Source: Megaleporinus macrocephalus (taxonomy: Eukaryota; Chordata; Actinopteri; Characiformes; Anostomidae). From it: a DNA stretch of 64,000 bases. The stretch spans positions 38,733,632 through 38,797,631 of the forward strand of contig CM038717.1 of NCBI GenBank assembly GCA_021613375.1. The letters are read 5' to 3'. Below the pieces are notes generated by a model that was given only the letters and a program-made list of their open reading frames with translations, had not been told where the DNA came from and did not search any database. The position numbers were made by a program, and so were the translations under genes. Shown here piece after piece: positions 58,515 to 64,000 of this stretch (within the stretch, counting starts at the first letter, position 1; every line of letters starts with the position of its first letter).

Positions 58515-59470
58515 GTAAGAGAAACCTAGACTGAGAAAGAGACAGAGGCTCAGACAGAGAGAGAGAGAGAGAGAGAGTAAAGAGAGATAGAAAGTGAGAG
58601 CGAGTAAAGAGAGGGTACACTGTAAGAGAGAGAGAGAGGGAGAGAGTAAAGAAAGAGAGAAAAAGAGAGTAAAGAAAGGGAGAGAGAACATGAAAGAGAG
58701 AAGGGTGAAAGAGAGAGACAGACGAGTGACAGAGAGAGGAAGAAATAAAAGAGAAATAGGAGTGAGAGAGTTGGAGAGAAGAGGGAGAGAGTTCAGAGAG
58801 CGAGAGAGCGAGAGAGGGAAGGAGAGAGTAAAGAGAGAGAGAGAGAGTAAAGAGAGAAAGAAAGTAAAGAGAGAGGGGGGGAGAGAGTAAAGAGAGAGAG
58901 AGTAAAGAGAGAGTAGAGAGAGAGTAAAGAGAAAAAGAGAGTAAAGAGAGAGAGGGGGGAGTAAAGAGAGAGAGAGTAAAGAGAGAGAGAGTAAAGAGAG
59001 AAAGAAAGAGAAAGAGAGAGGGGAGAGAGAGAGAAAAGAGAGAGAGAGAGTAAAGAGAGAGAGAAAGAAAAAGAGAGTAAAGAGAGAAAGAAAGAGAACG
59101 AGAGAGGGGGGAGAGAGAGAGAGTAAAGAGAGAGAGAGAGAGTAAAGAGAGAGAAAGAAAAAGAGAGAGGAGAGAGAGAGTAAAGAGAGAGAGAGAGTAA
59201 AGAGAGAGAGAAAGAAAAAGAGAGAGGAGAGAGAGAGTAAAGAGAGAGAGAGAGTAAGAGAGAGAGAAAGAAAAAGAGAGAGGAGAGAGAGAGTAAAGAG
59301 AGAGAGAGAGTAAGAGAGAGAGAGAAAGAAAAAGAGAGTGAAGGAGAGAGAGGAGAGAGAGAGAAAGAAAAAGAGAGTGAAAGAGAGAAAGAAAGAGAAA
59401 GAGAGAGGGGGGAGAGAGCGTAAAGAGAGAGAGAGAGTAAAGAGAGATAAAGAAAAATAGAGTAGAGAGT
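58375..59470. repeat. GA-rich tract with GAGAGTAAAGAGAG repeats
   Basis: About 1.1 kb of purine-rich sequence on the + strand. From about 58640 it becomes semi-regular AGAGAGTAAAGAGAGAGAGA and AAAGAAAAAGAGAG units. The Ser/Leu/Phe-rich - strand frame through it is spurious. Confidence 0.9.
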
Positions 59471-59544
59471 AAACTGTAAGCTCTGTGTTGTAAATGTTGA
59501 GAAATGATCAGATAAACTAATAAAATGAAAACAGCTGAATGACA

Positions 59545-60652
59545 GACAGACTGACTGAATGAGTGAGTGACTGACTGACTGACTGAGTGACTGAGTGACT
59601 GAGTGAGTGAGTGACTGGCTGACTGAATGAGTGAGTGAGTGACTGACTGAGTGACTGACTGAATGAGTGAGTGAGTGAGTGACTGAGTGACTGACTGAGT
59701 GACTGAGTGACTGAGTGAGTGAGTGACTGACTGAGTGACTGAGTGAGTGAGTGAGTGAGTGACTGACTGACTGACTGACTGAGTGAGTGACTGACTGACT
59801 GAATGAGTGAGTGAGTGAATGACTGACTGACTGAATGAGTGAGTGACTGACTGAGTGACTGACTGAATGAGTGAGTGAGTGAGTGAGTGAGTGAGTGACT
59901 GACTGACTGAATGAGTGAGTGACTGACTGAGTGACTGACTGAATGAGTGAGTGAGTGAGTGAGTGAGTGACTGACTGACTGAATGAGTGACTGACTGACT
60001 GAGTGACTGACTGAATGAGTGAGTGAGTGAGTGAGTGAGTGAGTGACTGACTGAGTGACTGACTGAATGAGTGAGTGAGTGAGTGACTGACTGACTGAGT
60101 GACTGAGTGACTGAGTGAGTGAGTGAGTGAGTGACTGACTGACTGACTGAATGAGTGAGTGAGTGAGTGAGTGAGTGAGTGACTGACTGACTGAATGAGT
60201 GAGTGACTGACTGAGTGACTGACTGAATGAGTGAGTGAGTGAGTGAGTGAGTGAGTGACTGACTGACTGACTGAATGAGTGAGTGACTGACTGAGTGACT
60301 GACTGAATGAGTGAGTGAGTGAGTGAGTGAGTGAGTGACTGACTGAGTGACTGACTGAATGAGTGAGTGAGTGAGTGAGTGAGTGAGTGAGTGACTGAGT
60401 GACTGAGTGACTGAGTGAGTGAGTGAGTGACTGAGTGACTGAGTGACTGAGTGAGTGAGTGACTGACTGAGTGAGTGAGTGACTGACTGACTGAGTGACT
60501 GACTGAATGAGTGAGTGAGTGAGTGAGTGAGTGAGTGACTGACTGACTGAGTGACTGAGTGAGTGAGTGACTGACTGAGTGACTGAGTGAGTGAGTGAGT
60601 GACTGACTGAGTGAGTGACTGAGTGAATGAGTGAATGAGTGAGTGACTGACT
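59545..60652. repeat. Tetranucleotide array of TGAC, TGAG and TGAA
   Basis: About 275 four-base units beginning TGA with C, G or A in the last place. Words such as GAATGAGTGAGTGAGTGACT recur, giving higher-order blocks. It ends about 165 bp before tRNA-Ala. Confidence 0.95.
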
Positions 60653-60816
60653 GGTCAGCTGATCAGGACCTGCTGGCCGGGTCAGAGCGCTATCAGGAGC
60701 AGAGCGCGTGTCAGACTGAGTTACTAACACAGCGAATAAAACAGAACCTTTCAGAACCGCGTTCAGATCCAGACCCGCGTGCTTATATGGGCCGCAGTGC
60801 GCGTGCTGAACAGGGC

Positions 60817-60888
60817 GGGGATGTAGCTCAGTGGTAGAGCGCATGCTTTGCATGTATGAGGCCCCGGGTTCAATCCCCGGCATCTCCA
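60817..60888 (+). tRNA. tRNA-Ala (anticodon TGC)
   Basis: A 72-nt cloverleaf: acceptor GGGGATG pairs with CATCTCC, discriminator A at 60888, no encoded CCA. The D arm with A box TAGCTCAGTGG, anticodon loop CTTTGCATG region with TGC, and T arm CCGGG/CCCGG around TTCAATC with B box GGTTCAATCC are all intact. A run of five T residues at 60900-60904 would serve as the pol III terminator. It is a normal single-copy-looking gene, not embedded in a SINE body. Confidence 0.95.
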
Positions 60889-60899
60889 TCCGAAATACC

Positions 60900-60904
60900 T
60901 TTTT
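60900..60904 (+). terminator. Pol III terminator of tRNA-Ala
   Basis: TTTTT begins 12 nt after the end of the mature tRNA. Confidence 0.7.
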
Positions 60905-61794
60905 AAAAATTTCCTCTAACAGCGAGTTCAGGTCCGGTTGTCTGCCGCTCCGCCGTAAACATGATATATAATTAATACAGTTTATTAGAATTAAACAAGT
61001 TACAACTGCGTTTCTCACCGTCTAACCTGCAATATATTCTCCTCACCACTAGAGGGAGACAGTGAACCACCCAGATCTGTATCAGCATATTTCACTCTCA
61101 TTAAACAGCTTCAAACCCAAACAGTTATCAGCACGTGTCAGTATCTCTTAATAATAATAATACATCTATTAATATATTATAATTATAATACTCTATTAAA
61201 TATTAGTCTATTTTCCTGTTTTTATATACATTTTACAGTAGAATAAATGAAGTAAGGCTTCCAGTGTACTACATAACTATACTGTGATAAAACTTACTAC
61301 TGCTTGTTAATAATAATAATAATCTAGTTTGGAGAACAATTGCTCAAGTACACTGTTTTTAATGCCTTCGGTATTAATGTCTTCGTCACTCTGTTAAAAG
61401 CAAGGCTTTTGTTTGAAGGTCACTGCGGGGGTCTTCTGGCTGTTTGGCCTTTAAGGTGGGCTGAAAGTCCTAGAGCTTCTCAATGTTTGTATGTTTCACA
61501 TATTTTCCTTGTCAGCAAATGCCAATTGCCTTTGATTCTTGTGTCTAAGGTCATGTATGGGTATATGTCTAGAGGGGTATATAGCCCCCCATTCTGTCCC
61601 TTGGAGCAGACCACCTGTGTAGAGAGAGTGCGCACAGGAAACAGCTCCGCCCAGGACCAAGAGTGTCTGCAATGAGCGGTCACTACAGCCCATACACTCT
61701 CAGGAACAGTCCTCTCACCACTACAGGACATTTACCACTGCAGGGTTCCTTACCAGGGCAATCAGGATCTTCAAGAACTAAACTCAACACGGTG
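60905..61794. other. Intergenic, nothing firmly recognised
   Basis: A stretch at about 61340-61740 has one long mixed-composition block with TATATAGCCCCCCATTCTG. No gene or element could be assigned. Confidence 0.4.
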
Positions 61795-63332
61795 GTGTAG
61801 TGGTTAGTATGGTGGTGTAGTGGTTAGTATGGTGGTGTAGTGGTCAGTATGGTGGTGTAGTGGTTAGTATGGTGGTGTAGTGGTCAGTATGGTGGTGTAG
61901 TGGTTAGTATGGTGGTGTAGTGGTCAGTATGGTGGTGTAGTGGTTAGTATGGTGGTGTAGTGGTTAGTATGGTGGTGTAGTGGTTAGTATGGTGGTGTAG
62001 TGGTTAGTATGGTGGTAGTGGTTAGTATGGTGGTGTAGTGGTCAGTATGGTGGTGTAGTGGTCAGTATGGTGGTGTAGTGGTTAGTATGGTGTGTAGTGG
62101 TTAGTATGGTGGTGTAGTGGTTAGTACGGTGGTGTAGTGGTTAGTATGGTGGTGTAGTGGTTAGTATGGTGGTGTAGTGGTTAGTATGGTGGTGTAGTGG
62201 TTAGTATGGTGGTGTAGTGGTTAGTACGGTGGTGTAGTGGTTAGTATGGTGGTGTAGTGGTTAGTATGGTGGTGTAGTGGTTAGTACGGTGGTGTAGTGG
62301 TTAGTATGGTGGTGTAGTGGTTAGTATGGTGGTGTAGTGGTTAGTACGGTGGTGTAGTGGTTAGTATGGTGGTGTAGTGGTTAGTATGGTGGTGTAGTGG
62401 TTAGTACGGTGGTGTAGTGGTTAGTACGGTGGTGTAGTGGTCAGTATGGTGGTGTAGTGGTCAGTATGGTGGTGTAAGTGGTCAGTATGGTGGTGTAGTG
62501 GTCAGTAGGTGGTGTATTGGTTCAGTACTGGTGGTGTAGGTGGTTAGTATGGTAGGTGTAGTGGTCAGTATGGTGGTGTAGTGGTCAGTATGGTGGTGTA
62601 GTGGTCAGTATGGTGGGTGTAGTGGTTAGTAAGGTTGTGTAGTGGTTAGTATGGTGGTGTGTAGTGGTTAGTAAGGTGGTGTAGTGGTTAGTACGCGTGG
62701 GTGTAAGTGTTTAGTACGGTGGTGTAGTGGTTAGTATGGTGAGTGTAGGTGGTCAGTATGGTGGTGTAGTGGTTAGTATGGTGGTGTAGTGGTTAGTATG
62801 GTGGTGTAGTGGTTAGTATGGTGGTGTAGTGGTTAGTAGTGGTGTAGTGGTCCGTATGGTGGTGTAGTGGTTAGTATTGGTGGTGTAGTGTCAGTATGGT
62901 GTGTAGTGGTCAGTTGGTGGTGTAGTGGTTAGTACGGTGGTGTAGTGGTCTAGTACGGTGGTGTAGTGGGTTAGTACGGTGTGTAGTGGTTAGTATGGTG
63001 GTGTAGTGGTTAGTACGGTGGTGTAGTGGTTAGTATGGTGGTGTAGTGGTTAGTACGGTGTGTAGTGGTTAGTATGGTGGTGTAGTGGTTAGTACGGTGG
63101 TGTAGTGGTTAGTATGGTGGTGTAGTGGTTAGTATGGTGGTGTAGTGGTTAGTACGGTGGTGTAGTGGTTAGTATGGTGGTGTAGTGGTTAGTATGGTGG
63201 TGTAGTGGTTAGTATGGTGGTGTAGTGGTTAGTATGGTGGTGTAGTGGTTAGTACGGTGGTGTAGTGGTTAGTATGGTGGTGTAGTGGTTAGTACGGTGG
63301 TGTAGTGGTCAGTACGGTGGTGTAGTGGTCAG
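61795..63332 (+). repeat. 20-bp satellite, orientation 2 (TGGTGTAGTGGTTAGTATGG)
   Basis: About 77 copies. The unit is the exact reverse complement of the one at 35688-36770, and the same two positions vary (GTATGG/GTACGG and GGTTAG/GGTCAG). Copies from about 62470 to 63065 have frequent insertions and deletions; those outside are regular. Confidence 0.95.
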
Positions 63333-63334
63333 AC

Positions 63335-63851
63335 CTGTCCATGGTCTACCCCGCCCCAGCTCCAGCACCCCCCTATAACCCCCACTAGCAGGACAGAGTG
63401 GAAGATAATGGACGCTGTGTCCTACAGGTTACACAGACCAGACCAAAGACAGACAGCTACTTCACCACATCTGTAAAGAAAACAAACGTGTGCTGTGAAA
63501 CCACTAATGAACCACATGTTTTACAAGCCCTAATGATCTCCGTGACAACAGCTGGACATGATGAATGCATGTGGGACATGAAGTGATGATGGTGGGCAGA
63601 ATTAGACTGTTTGATGTTGACCCCGTCGCTCAGGACAGTTGTGGCGGCGTAAACAACTCAGCTCAATATAACACTGGAAACACTTTGTGTTACATAACTG
63701 GCTTCATGGTGAGCTGGAGTGACATCACCGTTGGCTACTCTGGTTTACAGAAGCCAGAAAGAACTGCAGCGCTCACCAATTCAAAGGAGAACAACCCAGC
63801 GAGGGGCAGTTTCCAACTAACAGACATACAGCAAGATAGAGGGAGGTAGAG

Positions 63852-63856
<5 letters not shown>
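63335..63856. other. Intergenic, nothing recognised
   Basis: Unique-looking sequence. Open frames up to 94 codons show no known domain. Confidence 0.35.

Positions 63857-63912
<56 letters not shown>
63857..63912. repeat. (GT)n microsatellite
   Basis: Uninterrupted GT dinucleotides, then a run of G. Confidence 0.95.
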
Positions 63913-63913
<1 letters not shown>

Positions 63914-64000
63914 GGGGGGGTACATCCTTCCTCACATTGTTTTTCTTCACTGTTATAGATGTTATAGACGTTCTCACCTAAGCTCTGTTTCTACTGAGTT

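Noticed and set aside
60817..60888. tRNA as head of a SINE
   Set aside because: The acceptor stem is complete, the 3' end is followed by a T run, and no SINE body follows.
58793..61018. 741-codon - strand Ser/His/Gln/Leu-rich frame
   Set aside because: It runs through TGAN and GA-rich arrays and across the tRNA gene.

Overview
This window is nuclear DNA from a ray-finned fish. The evidence is short exons split by GT-AG introns, a vertebrate-type LIM-homeodomain gene, a vertebrate tRNA-Ala, Tc1-like and hAT-like DNA transposons, L2-like LINE tails and tRNA-derived SINEs. Several dispersed repeat families resemble those I associate with ostariophysan fishes (characins, catfishes). That placement is an inference and I cannot name a species.

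Three protein genes and one RNA gene can be supported. (1) The last two coding exons of a LIM-homeobox gene, most like lhx5, lie on the + strand at 5394-8975. They carry the end of homeodomain helix 3 and the whole C-terminal region; the LIM exons lie upstream of the window. (2) mzt2, a gamma-tubulin-complex/spindle protein, is complete on the - strand with coding exons from 39718 to 31578 (164 aa) and a probable non-coding first exon at 41280-41455. (3) A complete eight-exon gene on the - strand, 57807 to 43274 (471 aa), encodes a two-zinc-finger, coiled-coil, probably nuclear protein that I could not assign to a named gene. (4) tRNA-Ala(TGC) lies on the + strand at 60817-60888. All inferred exon joins keep frame. 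I see no functional link among these genes beyond being neighbours.

By eye, about 40% of the window is tandem repeat: more than fifteen arrays with unit lengths from 2 to 66 bp. The main ones are pyrimidine-rich then purine-rich DNA (1.04-2.89 kb), a 22-bp array (2.9-4.2 kb), an ACC/ACT/ATA array (21.4-27.8 kb), a 22/18-bp array (12.65-15.56 kb), a TAGTT-rich array interrupted by an L2-like LINE (16.3-18.96 kb), a 20-bp array (35.7-36.8 kb) that reappears inverted at 61.8-63.3 kb, a 42-bp array filling mzt2 intron 2, a 45-bp array in two inverted blocks (41.6-42.5 kb), 66-bp, 51-bp and 36-bp arrays in introns of the zinc-finger gene, and GA-rich and TGAN arrays (58.4-60.65 kb). The very long open frames in these arrays come from stop-free repeat units and are not genes.

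The remainder is intron, intergenic DNA and old transposons. Three non-repetitive GC-rich blocks (6.06-7.33, 19.9-20.48 and 28.25-28.78 kb) are candidate lhx5 regulatory DNA, judged only by appearance. I found no CRISPR array, prokaryotic operon or viral gene. The strongest leads are the inverted pair of A-box-like 20-bp satellites, the foldback-like element with tandem subrepeats in both arms, and the 6.4-kb nearly G-free array.
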